A stretch of 64,000 bases of DNA from Haladaptatus halobius (GTDB taxonomy: Archaea; Halobacteriota; Halobacteria; Halobacteriales; Haladaptataceae): contig NZ_CP085335.1 in NCBI RefSeq assembly GCF_020618475.1, positions 992,001 through 1,056,000 of the forward strand. The letters run 5' to 3'. The notes beneath the pieces are model-generated. The model did not search any database. It saw only the letters and a list, made by a program, of their open reading frames with translations, and had not been told where the DNA came from. Of the stretch, positions 17,650 through 26,478 are shown piece after piece (the first letter of the stretch is position 1; each line of letters starts with the position of its first letter). The position numbers were made by a program, and so were the translations under genes.

Positions 17650-19041
17650 ATGATACGGATCACCGGCAATTTACGGTTTGAGGAGAAAGTTGGAATGGAT
17701 CAAGCTCGTCATGTACTTAACTATGTAAAGCAGGATGCTACATACGGCACCTTCGGTGAATTTCCTGATTATTTCAAATTAGAGGATTGGAAATGGAAGA
17801 TTCAGGATATTTCTCATGCTAAAGTAAATGAAAAAATTTCAGAACATGTGTTTAGGTTTACAATCAAGCTCAATTCAGATCTCATTAAAATAAAACGGGG
17901 AGGACTACAACACCTCATCGGGATTTTAGCTGGAGACTTGTTTTATTTGAGAATATCTGACATACCGAATTTCACATTTGAAGTAACAAACGTTAATTTG
18001 CCGGAATCTCTTTGGAATGAAGCCAAGTCATCCTATACTCCTAATTCCGAGTTTAGTATAAGTACGATAAGAGAAATGTTCAATTTATCATCTGAGCCTC
18101 TTTTAGCCTTTTCATTTAAACCCCGAGTAGGGTTAAAATTTGAAAAAGTACGTGAAATATCGTTAAAGGTTCTCAAATCGGGCTTTAATATTATCGAGTT
18201 AGATACTAGAAATCTAGAACTAACTGACAATAATATTGATAAGCTCGTTAATCTAGCGAAGGATGCGTCAGCCTGCAGTTCCCATACTACAGTGTTTTCC
18301 CCCAATCTTAGTGCTCCTGCTCCGATTGCGAAACAAATTTGCAAGCGGTTTGTAGACGTTCAGAATGAACCAATCCTCATCAAGATTGATGGAGGGCTTG
18401 ACGGCATATCAACATGCCAGGAAATAAGACGTGATTTTCCTCCTCATGGAATTGAAGAGGATACAAAATCCCCGATCATCACTAGTTATCCGCTATTGAG
18501 AAGCAATCTCGATCCTAATGTTCCTCCTGATTTTTTTAACAGAGCATTAAGTGCGTCCGGTGCCGACATTCTTTATCCAGGAGGAAGACCAAACTTTGGT
18601 TCTGACATCCGAAGTTTAGATGCCAGCGAAATTGATAATCTAGTGAATTCGATAGAAAGGTACAGAGATATTGTCAAAAAAGGGCGACCCATGCCGTCAG
18701 TTGCCGGAGGAGTACACGCAGGCCAACTTCACCTATATTATGAATTATTAGGACCTTCAGTAGCGTACTTTTTAGGGGGCGCAGTCGCTTTACATAAAGA
18801 TGGACCAGTGAAAGGAGCAGCACTTTGTTCAGACGTTATAAATAAGGCAGTAGAGTTACGTGAGAAGAATCCAAAAGCACGATATCCACCAAATCTTCCC
18901 GAAAAGATGATTAAACGTGTTGAATCAGCATATGATCCAAACACGGAATCTGAAGATTTATATAAATACCATAGTCCTGAAATAGAAATACCAAAGATAC
19001 ATAGCTTCGGAACTATTGAATCTTGGTTTTATAACAGGTGA
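17650..19041 (+). CDS. Divergent RuBisCO-family (RuBisCO-like) protein
   Basis: 463 residues with the full two-domain RuBisCO large-chain layout. The N-terminal domain has KIKRGGLQHLIGILAGDLFY (compare 'P-L-S-VAGN-FG') at about 77-96. The barrel opens with LLAFSFKPRVGLKFEKVREI, keeping the Lys of the KPKLGL motif but with Arg for the second Lys. The carbamylated Lys/Asp/Glu triad (consensus KDDE) is replaced by IIELDTRN, so normal metal-carbamate chemistry is unlikely. Loop 6 is GADILYPGGRPNFGS and the phosphate-binding strands are SVAGGVHAGQ and YFLGGAVALHKDGP, both well kept. True carboxylase activity is improbable; an enolase/isomerase-like or binding role on a phosphorylated sugar-like ligand is possible. 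AT-rich, unlike its surroundings; overlaps the next gene by four bases (GTGA). Confidence 0.85.
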   Translation: MIRITGNLRFEEKVGMDQARHVLNYVKQDATYGTFGEFPDYFKLEDWKWKIQDISHAKVNEKISEHVFRFTIKLNSDLIKIKRGGLQHLIGILAGDLFYLRISDIPNFTFEVTNVNLPESLWNEAKSSYTPNSEFSISTIREMFNLSSEPLLAFSFKPRVGLKFEKVREISLKVLKSGFNIIELDTRNLELTDNNIDKLVNLAKDASACSSHTTVFSPNLSAPAPIAKQICKRFVDVQNEPILIKIDGGLDGISTCQEIRRDFPPHGIEEDTKSPIITSYPLLRSNLDPNVPPDFFNRALSASGADILYPGGRPNFGSDIRSLDASEIDNLVNSIERYRDIVKKGRPMPSVAGGVHAGQLHLYYELLGPSVAYFLGGAVALHKDGPVKGAALCSDVINKAVELREKNPKARYPPNLPEKMIKRVESAYDPNTESEDLYKYHSPEIEIPKIHSFGTIESWFYNR

Positions 19042-19463
19042 TCAAAACAATGAAAAATATCCTTTGGGAAATCCTTTGGAAGTATTATAATTCATCAATT
19101 ATTAGTAAATTACCTTTTCTTGCAATGATTGGAGTCATTTCTTATGTGATTCCTTGGGCAATGACACACCAAAAAAAGCGTCTACCAAGCCAAGGGAGAA
19201 ATACTCCATATATCGACTATAATATTAATCTTCGGTGCGCGAGGACATTAGGTGCCCTTAGTATACTATCCTCTATTATTACAATCGTCATCTACACCTT
19301 CATATATATAAACTTATCTCGTCCTCAACCTAGTGGTGCTTCAAATTTCAGAAATTTGATACTCGGAATGTATTTCTTCACTCTATTTACTTTTGTATTA
19401 TTTGGCTTTTTTTATTTTAAGAAAATACGTGTAGAGGAATTACATAGTAAAATTGGCGAATGA
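19038..19463 (+). CDS. Three-helix membrane protein of the RuBisCO-like block
   Basis: 141 residues from a GTG that overlaps the RuBisCO-like stop codon (an ATG at 19050 is the alternative). Hydrophobic segments: LPFLAMIGVISYVIPWAM, TLGALSILSSIITIVIYTFI and LILGMYFFTLFTFVLFGFFY, with a short charged tail. No family recognised. The overlap makes co-translation with the RuBisCO-like protein likely, so it may be its membrane partner or effector. Confidence 0.65.
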   Translation: MIKTMKNILWEILWKYYNSSIISKLPFLAMIGVISYVIPWAMTHQKKRLPSQGRNTPYIDYNINLRCARTLGALSILSSIITIVIYTFIYINLSRPQPSGASNFRNLILGMYFFTLFTFVLFGFFYFKKIRVEELHSKIGE

Positions 19464-19549
19464 TTCAGTCATGATGAACAATAATATGGCGACAATGATT
19501 TATTGGTTAATCTTAAGCTATAAGTATACCAGCATTTTAGCAAATTAAT

Positions 19550-20539
19550 ATGGACGATCTAGATAGTGAGTCACTCCAGTTAAGGCGAAATTGGTTATAT
19601 CTCGATAAACCTCCAGACTATGTAACTCGAAACCCCCTTCCTCTTCCCTTCGGCTGTGGGTTTGATGTTTCTAAACATAGGGCGTTTACTAAAAAAACAG
19701 ACGACGGATTTAAGCTGATCGCTTCTACCGATAGGGAAATAGAAGGAACAACTAGCGAAAATAAAGTCGAACTCTATCCACCGTACTCAAGTGCAGGAGT
19801 TGTCAATGTTGAGAGCATTGGCGAACTCGAATTGAAATTTTGGTGTTTGAATGCTGATCGAGACCGCCAGATTGGAGAAGCGATAATTCGGCGAATGCAT
19901 TATCTATCATCAATTCCAAATGGTCTATACATTGGTTGTCGATTTAAGAACGAAAAAGATCAGATGAAATTAAGGAAGAAATCGCGAAAAGAAAGAGAAA
20001 TTGTGTCTAATCGATTTCAGTCTTCCGGCTGGACGGATTCGCCTGGTAGACTAATTGGCTGCGCCGTACTAAGTGAGTTACTTTTTGGAGTGCCAAAAGG
20101 ACGCGATCAATTTGCAGGAAAAGTACTTCAAAATAATGACTGGAGAGAGGATTTAAAGGATGGAAATAAATTAGATAGGAAAAAAATCCTTGACAAATTA
20201 CGACTGGCTTGGGGAAGCCGATTTGCAATTGATGATCCCTATATTGGATATCAAATAGGAACGGAGCTAGCAAATCATATGAAAGAAGTTGCGGCCAACC
20301 ATAGATTGCCCCCTGCTGAAAGGATCGAAGTAATAAGAACGGTTGAAAGAGAAAAAGCGGAGGACTTAGTAGGCGGAAATACTAATGACTTCCTAACCAA
20401 CGCTGGGTTTGACATACTCCATAAAAAGTACTCCCGCCCTAAATGGAAGATCGATAATAAAACAGGTTTAGGAATGCCGCCAGACCAGCAAGATAACACG
20501 GGTGTTTTTGAAAAATTATACTATTATACCGAGGTATGA
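19550..20539 (+). CDS. Putative GNAT-fold protein of the RuBisCO-like block
   Basis: 329 residues. Recognisable hints of an acetyltransferase fold lie in the centre: GRLIGCAVLSELLFG (core strand), DDPYIGYQIGTELANHMKEV (resembling the acetyl-CoA-binding G-x-x-I-G turn and helix), and DFLTNAGFDILHKKYSR (resembling the C-terminal 'AGF' strand). The lysine-rich insert KLRKKSRKEREIVSNRF suggests nucleic-acid contact. The match is by pattern only and a distant Mom-like or other GNAT relation is inference. It is followed after three bases by the double-ASCH gene. Confidence 0.55.
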   Translation: MDDLDSESLQLRRNWLYLDKPPDYVTRNPLPLPFGCGFDVSKHRAFTKKTDDGFKLIASTDREIEGTTSENKVELYPPYSSAGVVNVESIGELELKFWCLNADRDRQIGEAIIRRMHYLSSIPNGLYIGCRFKNEKDQMKLRKKSRKEREIVSNRFQSSGWTDSPGRLIGCAVLSELLFGVPKGRDQFAGKVLQNNDWREDLKDGNKLDRKKILDKLRLAWGSRFAIDDPYIGYQIGTELANHMKEVAANHRLPPAERIEVIRTVEREKAEDLVGGNTNDFLTNAGFDILHKKYSRPKWKIDNKTGLGMPPDQQDNTGVFEKLYYYTEV

Positions 20540-20542
20540 CAA

Positions 20543-21208
20543 ATGGGAGAAATAAAACCCGATCGGCTTTTTGTTCCCCTTTCAACTCGACCATTTAAAT
20601 GGTTTGAAAACGGAGCAAAGCGATGGGAAGTTCGGAGGTACGGGGGTCAATTCACCCATAGCCATGTATACAAGGGCCGAATTGTCGAGTTAAGGAAAGG
20701 GTATTCATCTGAAGAGAAAATATGGGGACAGATTAAAGAAATCATATCTACAAAGGAATTAGAAAGAATATTCAAAAATGTACCATACCACCAAATAATT
20801 CCAGATGCAAATTCTTCGGAAGAGGCTATTGAAAAAACAACTCATATTCTAAATGGACGGAACAGTGATGGATATATAGCCTTTAAAATAGATAAGAACA
20901 TGGAGCACATAGAAATCGATGACGAGTTCATAAGTGATATAGAATCAGGCCGGAAAGAAACCACTATCCGTAGGGGTTTCCGGAACTATGAAACTGGGCC
21001 CGCTATCATCTTTACAGAGGAGAGAAAAATACCAATAATAATAAAAAATGTGACATATAAATTCATAAACCAATTGACAAATTATGATGCGAGGAGAGAT
21101 GGGTTTACTAACCAGACAGAACTAATTGATACATTAGATAATTTTTACCCTGGAATCAACGAAAATACTCCTATAACTATCGTTGAATTCGAGGTATTAC
21201 AAAAATAA
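20543..21208 (+). CDS. Tandem ASCH-domain protein
   Basis: 221 residues made of two ASCH-like modules. The first contains PLSTRPFKWFENGAKRWEVR, RYGG, then KGRIVELRKGYSSEEKIWGQI; the second begins IEIDDEFISDIESGRKETTI with RRGFRNYETGPAIIF. ASCH domains have a PUA-like fold and bind RNA or modified nucleotides, so the protein may recognise a tRNA or a modified base. It closes the four-gene AT-rich block and directly follows the GNAT-like gene, suggesting joint action on a nucleic acid. Confidence 0.75.
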   Translation: MGEIKPDRLFVPLSTRPFKWFENGAKRWEVRRYGGQFTHSHVYKGRIVELRKGYSSEEKIWGQIKEIISTKELERIFKNVPYHQIIPDANSSEEAIEKTTHILNGRNSDGYIAFKIDKNMEHIEIDDEFISDIESGRKETTIRRGFRNYETGPAIIFTEERKIPIIIKNVTYKFINQLTNYDARRDGFTNQTELIDTLDNFYPGINENTPITIVEFEVLQK

Positions 21209-21224
21209 AGAGACAAAGGGATCA

Positions 21225-21657
21225 TATGAGGGCACTTTTCACCAGATGGCGAACACCAATTCGCTGCTGAAGGTCCAAAAGGTGGTTACGGATATCGAAA
21301 CGTTTGATCGAGAAGTCATCGAACGTCGGGAGTTTGAGATCGTGGAATTCACGTTTGATGAGTGATCGCTCAATAACGATCGATGTCCATATTTCGGTTC
21401 CAATTGAACTTCGCGACATCTATGACGTGTACAACCAAGGTGACATAGACGAAGCGGAATCTCACCAGCTGAGTTGGCCGTGATGCGTGCGCTCCTTGAC
21501 AAGCCGGGTTGGGCGCTCAGAAGCATACATAAGAGGGCAGCTTCGTACGAAGATTCACCCGTCGAGTGGACAGATCAATCCTCTACGAACTCCGTCGCGA
21601 AGGACTTGCATACACGAAGCAAAAATCCTGGTATCCAGCCGCTGAGGAAGAATGAGT
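21225..21657 (+). pseudogene. Decayed regulator or DNA-binding gene
   Basis: Protein-like pieces follow one another in different frames: VTDIETFDREVIERREFEIV, then VPIELRDIYDVYNQGDIDEA, VMRALLDKPGWALRSIH, and finally RRVDRSILYELRREGLAYTK with QKSWYPAAEEE to a TGA near 21657. The last parts look like a winged-helix C-terminus. Several frameshifts are needed to join them. This marks the right edge of the AT-rich island. Confidence 0.35.
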
Positions 21658-21776
21658 AGTACTAGAGACCACTTTTAGTGGTATCTCCAGCGGATCACAG
21701 ACTATTTGAAAACAAGTGAGGTCAAGATATGTTCATCATACCGAGGTTGAACGGGATGCCAGGTCTGGTTTCACAA

Positions 21777-22763
21777 CTATTCGGTAACGAGAATTTTCTC
21801 GATTGGAACCTCCTCGATACTCGCTAGCTGATGGGCAAGCTCCCGATTGTACACTGCCCCGTCGTGGCCGTGGTGCACACGGAAGTGGCAGTTCGGACAA
21901 AGAGCAATCACCGTTTCGGGCGAATCCGGGCCACCGCCAGCGACTTCGTGAATATGGTGGGCCTGGAGATACGGCTTGCCCGTCCGACTAGTAAACGGAG
22001 CTGGATCACTGCAGCCTTCACAGACACCATTAGCCCGTCGTTTCACGTACTTTCGAATTGCGTCTGACCGGTCGTACTCGGTGGTCGTCCGCTGTTTACC
22101 CGACGAAATGGAGTCGGTTGCATCGCGTTCGGCCTGCTTACGGAGTGATGCAAGATCAGTAGGCTCCTCGCTTGATCCGGGTTGCAATGAAGGCGTATCG
22201 ACTCCCGACGTCTCAGAATCGGAATCGAGCCACTGGTCCAGATCTAACTTTCGAGCTTCTGTTTGTCTGAAGCCAGTTAGGAGGTATATCTCGTCGTGTT
22301 TCTCGACGGCACCGACCGCTCGAAGCCATTCGAGATGCCGCCCAACGATTGAAGTTGGCAAGCTATAGTCGGGGTACATCCGACGGAGATGTTGCTGGAT
22401 CTCCTCTTTTGTTCGCGCTCCATTGTCGATTGCGAGGAGGATCGTCTCGAAGCCTTTGACGTGTTCGGTGAGCGCGGTGAAAATCAATTGTGGGTCACCG
22501 GTCTCAGCAAACGCCTTTCCGTGAGTGGTACTCGTATAGATGTCACCATGGCGATCCAGCAAGTCGATTGCACGAACGAATTGGAGGTACATTTCAATCG
22601 TTGAGTCACTCCGCGCGGCTGTGTTTGACTGTAACCACACCCACAGATCCCGCTGATCTGGTTCTTCGGCATGAACGTACCTGAGCATTGCCTGGAGATT
22701 GGAGAGACGTCCGTCAACGCCGCCGAAGAATCGATCGGTGGTCATCCGACGTTCGTCAGCCAT
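21777..22763 (-). CDS. HNH endonuclease with N-terminal helical domains
   Basis: 328 residues from the ATG at 22763. The C-terminal HNH module is complete: a CxxC pair (GVCEGCSDPAPF), the metal/catalytic LQAHHIHEVAGGGPD, and LCPNCHFRVHHG with the second CxxC and the final histidines. The N-terminal 200 residues look like winged-helix repeats (LRYVHAEEPDQRDLWVWLQ, ARTKEEIQQHLRRMYPDYSL). Such nucleases occur in restriction and phage-defence loci; target unknown. It is divergent from the DUF6884/GIY-YIG pair, with 60 bp between starts, so the three may form one locus. Confidence 0.85.
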   Translation of the reverse strand: MADERRMTTDRFFGGVDGRLSNLQAMLRYVHAEEPDQRDLWVWLQSNTAARSDSTIEMYLQFVRAIDLLDRHGDIYTSTTHGKAFAETGDPQLIFTALTEHVKGFETILLAIDNGARTKEEIQQHLRRMYPDYSLPTSIVGRHLEWLRAVGAVEKHDEIYLLTGFRQTEARKLDLDQWLDSDSETSGVDTPSLQPGSSEEPTDLASLRKQAERDATDSISSGKQRTTTEYDRSDAIRKYVKRRANGVCEGCSDPAPFTSRTGKPYLQAHHIHEVAGGGPDSPETVIALCPNCHFRVHHGHDGAVYNRELAHQLASIEEVPIEKILVTE

Positions 22764-22823
22764 AGCTAGTTTCTTCCCAGTGAAACAATAAATGAGTACC
22801 ACTTCGAGATATCCTATAGTACC

Positions 22824-23255
22824 ATGACTCGAACAATCGGTCTCGTTAGTTGTACGAAGTCGAAAAAAGACGAGCCTGCACAACCCAGAGCCCTGTATGA
22901 ACCATCGGCGCTCTTCCGGAAAACCAGCAAGTATTGCGAAAGAACGTACGACGAGTGGTACATTCTCTCTGCGAAATACGGTCTCCTTGATCCGGACGGG
23001 CCGCCTATCGAACCGTACGACGAGACGTTAACGAACGCATCTATCACAACCCAAAGAACGTGGGCTGAGAACGTCGCTAAAGAACTTGCCGACCGAGGCC
23101 TTCTCTGCGACGATATTCATTTGTATATTCACGCAGGGAAATCATATTACGGCGAGCTCCTTCCCCGACTCAAAGACGAGCCAGTCACCGTTTCTCTCCC
23201 GACGGAAGGACTCATGATCGGAGAGATGCTTGCTTGGTATAACAACCGACAATGA
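22824..23255 (+). CDS. DUF6884-type protein
   Basis: 143 residues with the family signatures TIGLVSCTKSKKDEPAQPRA, LYEPSALFRKTSKYCE, WYILSAKYGLLDPDGPPIEP and IHLYIHAGKSYYGELLP. The fold is probably alpha/beta with a cysteine in the first strand loop; a nucleotide- or base-related enzyme activity is suspected for the family, but not established. It overlaps the next gene by four bases (ATGA), so the two should be translated together. DUF6884 proteins are often found in mobile or defence-like contexts. Confidence 0.8.
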   Translation: MTRTIGLVSCTKSKKDEPAQPRALYEPSALFRKTSKYCERTYDEWYILSAKYGLLDPDGPPIEPYDETLTNASITTQRTWAENVAKELADRGLLCDDIHLYIHAGKSYYGELLPRLKDEPVTVSLPTEGLMIGEMLAWYNNRQ

Positions 23256-24109
23256 GCGAAACTGACGTTACTAGCTGGATTAATCTCGACTGGAGTTCAT
23301 GGCACTCGCTAAACCCTGAATCGGGCGACCTCGCGTCACTGTCGACCGATGAAGGACTCTACCGTGTCTCACATCCTGACCACGACGGTCTTGTATACAT
23401 TGGGGAAACAGGTCGCAGTCTTCGTGGTCGTATTCGTGCACTCGCTCGTGGGACATTCGCCGACCAGATGCCCTACCGGGACCCCCACACGGCTGCGCCG
23501 TGTCTGTGGGCGATTCGTGACCGCGATAGTTCTACATTGGAGGTCTCGTGGACGGCTCCATCTCTGGCAGCCAATATACAAGCACGAAAGGCAATCGAGG
23601 CTGCACTCATCGCCGTGCATCGACGTGACCACGGACGCAGTCCGACTGCAAACTTCGCTCGCATCATTCCTGGCTACAAGCAGTCGAGCTATCGAAAGAA
23701 TGGTCTTGTCGGTGGTCGGCTCACTGATGATGGGATTGAACCGAATGCTGACCCAGGTATTGGCCCACTTGATTGGAATCAGTTCACGAATCTGACCGCG
23801 GACGATTGGATGGGTGTCAAGTGGAGTGAGCCTACACCGCTTGCCGAGGCATCTAAACAGATTCCCAAAGTGAGTGGTGTGTATCGACTCTGGAAGTCAG
23901 GTCATTCACAGCCGCTCGAATATATCGGCGAATCCAAGAATCTCCGCAATCGGCTGTATCGTCATCGTCGAACTCGTGACAAGAACCTACTGTATAGCTT
24001 TGCTTCACTCTCGAGGCTGGACGCGAAACACAAGCGCGAAGAAGTTGAAACGGATCTACTTGGTGCTCATTGGCTCGCCTGTGAGGCGGCACCAACTGAC
24101 CAATTCTGA
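23252..24109 (+). CDS. Protein with two GIY-YIG-like nuclease modules
   Basis: 285 residues. Two similar modules: GLYRVSHPDHDGLVYIGETG plus RSLRGRIRALARG near residue 36, and GVYRLWKSGHSQPLEYIGES plus KNLRNRLYRHRR near residue 209. Each keeps the Y-x(10)-YIGxS/T core and the following catalytic-type Arg of GIY-YIG nucleases. Tandem GIY-YIG proteins are unusual and could cut two strands or two sites. Coupled by overlap to the DUF6884 gene; with the divergent HNH gene this forms a compact candidate restriction locus. Confidence 0.75.
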   Translation: MSETDVTSWINLDWSSWHSLNPESGDLASLSTDEGLYRVSHPDHDGLVYIGETGRSLRGRIRALARGTFADQMPYRDPHTAAPCLWAIRDRDSSTLEVSWTAPSLAANIQARKAIEAALIAVHRRDHGRSPTANFARIIPGYKQSSYRKNGLVGGRLTDDGIEPNADPGIGPLDWNQFTNLTADDWMGVKWSEPTPLAEASKQIPKVSGVYRLWKSGHSQPLEYIGESKNLRNRLYRHRRTRDKNLLYSFASLSRLDAKHKREEVETDLLGAHWLACEAAPTDQF

Positions 24110-24211
24110 ACAAGATATTCGTACTAGAGCCGGCGAATTGGTTCTCTCGATTCCCACCTCGTCTCTCGCGATAGTGCTGGGATTTTTTACTAGGATGAAT
24201 TCTCCTCACTA

Positions 24212-24574
24212 ATGTCTATATAGTCTCCAACGTTCGAGGAACTGAAACTGCAGGAGGTTCGTAACTACTGGCAACATGAAGAACGCGAGTTCACGCCTTG
24301 GCTTGCGGACGAAATCGCTGCCGACGGCGTCTCACATCTTGAAGATGTCCTCGGACTAGACTTAGAAGTCGTTGCACGAGAGAAGAGCGTCGGGCGATAC
24401 AATATCGATATCTTCGCAGAGGTAGTTGACGATGGTCAGAATGTCGTAATCGAGAATTAGCTTACTGCTTTGGATCATGATCATCCTGGTAAATCGCTTG
24501 CTTACGCTGCCGGCGTCGATGCAGACATCATTATATGGATTGCACCGAAATTCAACGAGGTAGTGCTGTCGTAG
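24212..24574 (+). pseudogene. PD-(D/E)XK nuclease-like gene (DUF4268 neighbourhood), interrupted and truncated
   Basis: From the ATG at 24212 one frame reads MSI[TAG]SPTFEELKLQ, then FTPWLADEIAADGVSHLEDV and GRYNIDIFAEVVDDGQNVVI, EN[TAG]LT, DADIIIWIAPKFNEVV, ending at TAG 24572-24574. The part around NIDIFAEV and VVIENQLT is the D...(E/D)-x-(Q/K) core of a restriction-type nuclease, and the second TAG (24458-24460) sits where Gln is expected. A complete protein would be about 350 residues, so the 3' two thirds are lost. Confidence 0.6.
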
Positions 24575-24765
24575 TAAAAGTACTCTGGGATATCCTTAAT
24601 CAGCTCCTCGACTCCGAGTTGAGCTCAATCACGGGCAGTACTGGCGGTGTTCAACAGCGACCTCATCCCCAAATGTATTGGAAAATGCAGCGGTTGAGAT
24701 GGTTGGATGGCGGCAGAATTCGATCGTGCGAGCGATTGAAGACCACTCAGTCTAATCGTTCTCGT

Positions 24766-25374
24766 CTACTCTTCCCCTGTGTAATCCCAGTACTTCTGCG
24801 TCGGGCTTTTACCTCGAATTACGAAGAACGCATAAACTGCCCAGATAACGGCGAGGATACCAACTCCCCACCAATAGTAATTCAGCATTTCTAGCAGTGA
24901 GAGCGCCCCGTAAACGAACAAAATGGCGTAGAAGAATCCAAACACGCGTGGCCACCAGACTTCAACTGTAGTGTGCTTTATATAGACATCTGGTTTCTCT
25001 CCCTCTTTGAGGCGTTCCCACTCCATTTTGAACGGGTCGTACGGGAGATTCTCAGCCATTTCCCACAGAACCCGGTATTTCCCGCTGTTCAATTGCTTGT
25101 ACGAGAGGATATGGAACGTCCAAAGAACGCAGAAAGGAAGGCCGATAGCACCGATAAACATGATTCCGACAGGAGTTACGTACCCCAATTTTGTCCCGAT
25201 ACCTGCAACGCCCAGTAGCGCAATTAGAAGGCGTAGATAGAAGCGATTGTTCTTGAGCCGACGATTGCTCACTTGGTGAGTAGAGTGACCGTAGAACTTC
25301 CACTGCTCAAGTTCGGGATTTTGTCCGATTGCCTCATTCGTATTGTTTGAACTTTCGCTCTCCTCGTTGCTCAT
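24766..25374 (-). CDS. Membrane protein paired with a TIR-like protein
   Basis: 202 residues from the ATG at 25374, which overlaps the TGA of the TIR-like gene (ATGA). Four hydrophobic segments in two hairpins: FYLRLLIALLGVAGIGTKLG, PVGIMFIGAIGLPFCVLWTF, then FGFFYAILFVYGALSLLEML and WWGVGILAVIWAVYAFFVI, with a soluble stretch of about 45 residues between. A TIR protein plus a small membrane protein recalls Thoeris-like or other nucleotide-signal defence pairs in which the membrane component is the effector. No family name can be given. Confidence 0.7.
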   Translation of the reverse strand: MSNEESESSNNTNEAIGQNPELEQWKFYGHSTHQVSNRRLKNNRFYLRLLIALLGVAGIGTKLGYVTPVGIMFIGAIGLPFCVLWTFHILSYKQLNSGKYRVLWEMAENLPYDPFKMEWERLKEGEKPDVYIKHTTVEVWWPRVFGFFYAILFVYGALSLLEMLNYYWWGVGILAVIWAVYAFFVIRGKSPTQKYWDYTGEE

Positions 25375-25820
25375 GGAGCCAAGTCGCGAATCCCATCGAC
25401 GACAGAATTGGTATTCCATCCGACCATTTTGTCTGAATGGCGTTCAACGTAGTTGGAGGTTCGGTCACTCCCCCATGGTTCGACGCCCAAGATTGGCTTA
25501 TTCTCTTCTTCGGCGATTCGGATTTCCTTTCCAATCCAGTCGCTATACGTCGAGTATAATCCAGCGAGTACCACGACGACAGATGACGGTTTTATCTGTC
25601 CTTCTCGAAGTGATTCTTCTAATTCCTCGTCGGTGTCAGCGTCAATTTCCTTCTCTGAAGGGATGCTGTAGTTCTTATATTTGAGATAATTCGCGTTGTC
25701 CAGAAGGTCAACCATTCGTTCGTATTCGTCACTATAACTCCATGAGTGAGATATGAATAGTCGGTATTCGCTCCGGCGTTTCGCGTTTATTGAACTAGTT
25801 CGGTTGTTTCGGAATGACAT
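25371..25820 (-). CDS. TIR-like (DUF1863 / MTH538) domain protein
   Basis: 149 residues. The fold signature is clear: YRLFISHSWSYSDEYERMVD (first strand and the Ser-containing loop), LLDNANYLKYKNYSIPSEKE, a long helix, SSVVVVLAGLYSTYSDWIGK and EEENKPILGVEPWGSDR. DUF1863 proteins are the ThsB-type sensors of Thoeris defence and make cyclic ADP-ribose-like signals after infection. The Asn/Ser-rich pattern and length fit. It overlaps the membrane-protein gene by four bases, so the pair is a candidate defence module. Confidence 0.85.
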   Translation of the reverse strand: MSFRNNRTSSINAKRRSEYRLFISHSWSYSDEYERMVDLLDNANYLKYKNYSIPSEKEIDADTDEELEESLREGQIKPSSVVVVLAGLYSTYSDWIGKEIRIAEEENKPILGVEPWGSDRTSNYVERHSDKMVGWNTNSVVDGIRDLAP

Positions 25821-25986
25821 AGTGGTGAGTCTCTGTTCGGGATTTTTGTAGAGTCTTTCTCCTTACGAGACTCTTGTTAAGCTGTACTTTGTAGTCAACT
25901 ACCATGAATGTAATCCAACCGGAGTGAAAGTAGTCTCAAAGACTGGATAGTTTAGATTACGGGTCAAATATTTATAACAACCGATG

Positions 25987-26247
25987 TTAGTCGGAGATGA
26001 TATAGCCAGTGTACTGTGAGAGCTTCTCATTTGCGCTCTCGTACTCGAGGTTCTGGAAGTAATAGAGTGCACTGTCTCGGTCGCTCACGTTCCCGTTGAG
26101 TTCGTCGTACGCAAGCAGTTTGTAGAGTTCGAATGGTTCGAGATACGTCGCTAATCCCTGTTCCTCTTCACCGGCTCCTTCACGACCCTGTTGGTCTTGC
26201 CACTCTTGATATCTAGCACACGAATCTGGAGGTTGCGGAGAATCCAT
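25987..26247 (-). CDS. Hypothetical small acidic protein, 86 aa
   Basis: 86 residues, acidic, with helical segments YLEPFELYKLLAYDELNGNV and SALYYFQNLEYESANEKLSQ. No family recognised. It might be the C-terminal part of a longer lost protein, because its first 30 residues are low-complexity (Gln/Glu/Gly). Sits alone after the TIR pair. Confidence 0.4.
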   Translation of the reverse strand: MDSPQPPDSCARYQEWQDQQGREGAGEEEQGLATYLEPFELYKLLAYDELNGNVSDRDSALYYFQNLEYESANEKLSQYTGYIISD

Positions 26248-26478
26248 TCACGCTAGGTGGATACGTTATCAAACCGGATTACGATGATCCGAATCTAGCG
26301 ATCGTCGTCACGGTAAGTGACGAGAGCGACGTTGATCGGATGTCAGTATCGCGTTTCTCCACCATCTCGAAGAGGAACTATGTAACAATGTGCATACATC
26401 TCCAGTCATATTGCGACAAGGCTGGTATCAAATCGTACTCGTACAGCTATTCCGACCTAAGCTTTGAGTATCAATACT
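26215..26478 (+). pseudogene. Possible gene remnant
   Basis: A plus-strand frame without start codon reads ENPFTLGGYVIKPDYDDPNL, AIVVTVSDESDVDRMSVSRF, and ends SYSYSDLSFEYQY at a TAG near 26478. The composition is protein-like, but it begins just after an in-frame TAG and overlaps the opposite small gene at its left. Family unknown. Confidence 0.25.

Noticed and set aside
17650..19041. Functional RuBisCO (carboxylase)
   Set aside because: The active-site Lys/Asp/Glu triad and second KPK lysine are replaced, so carboxylase activity is very unlikely.
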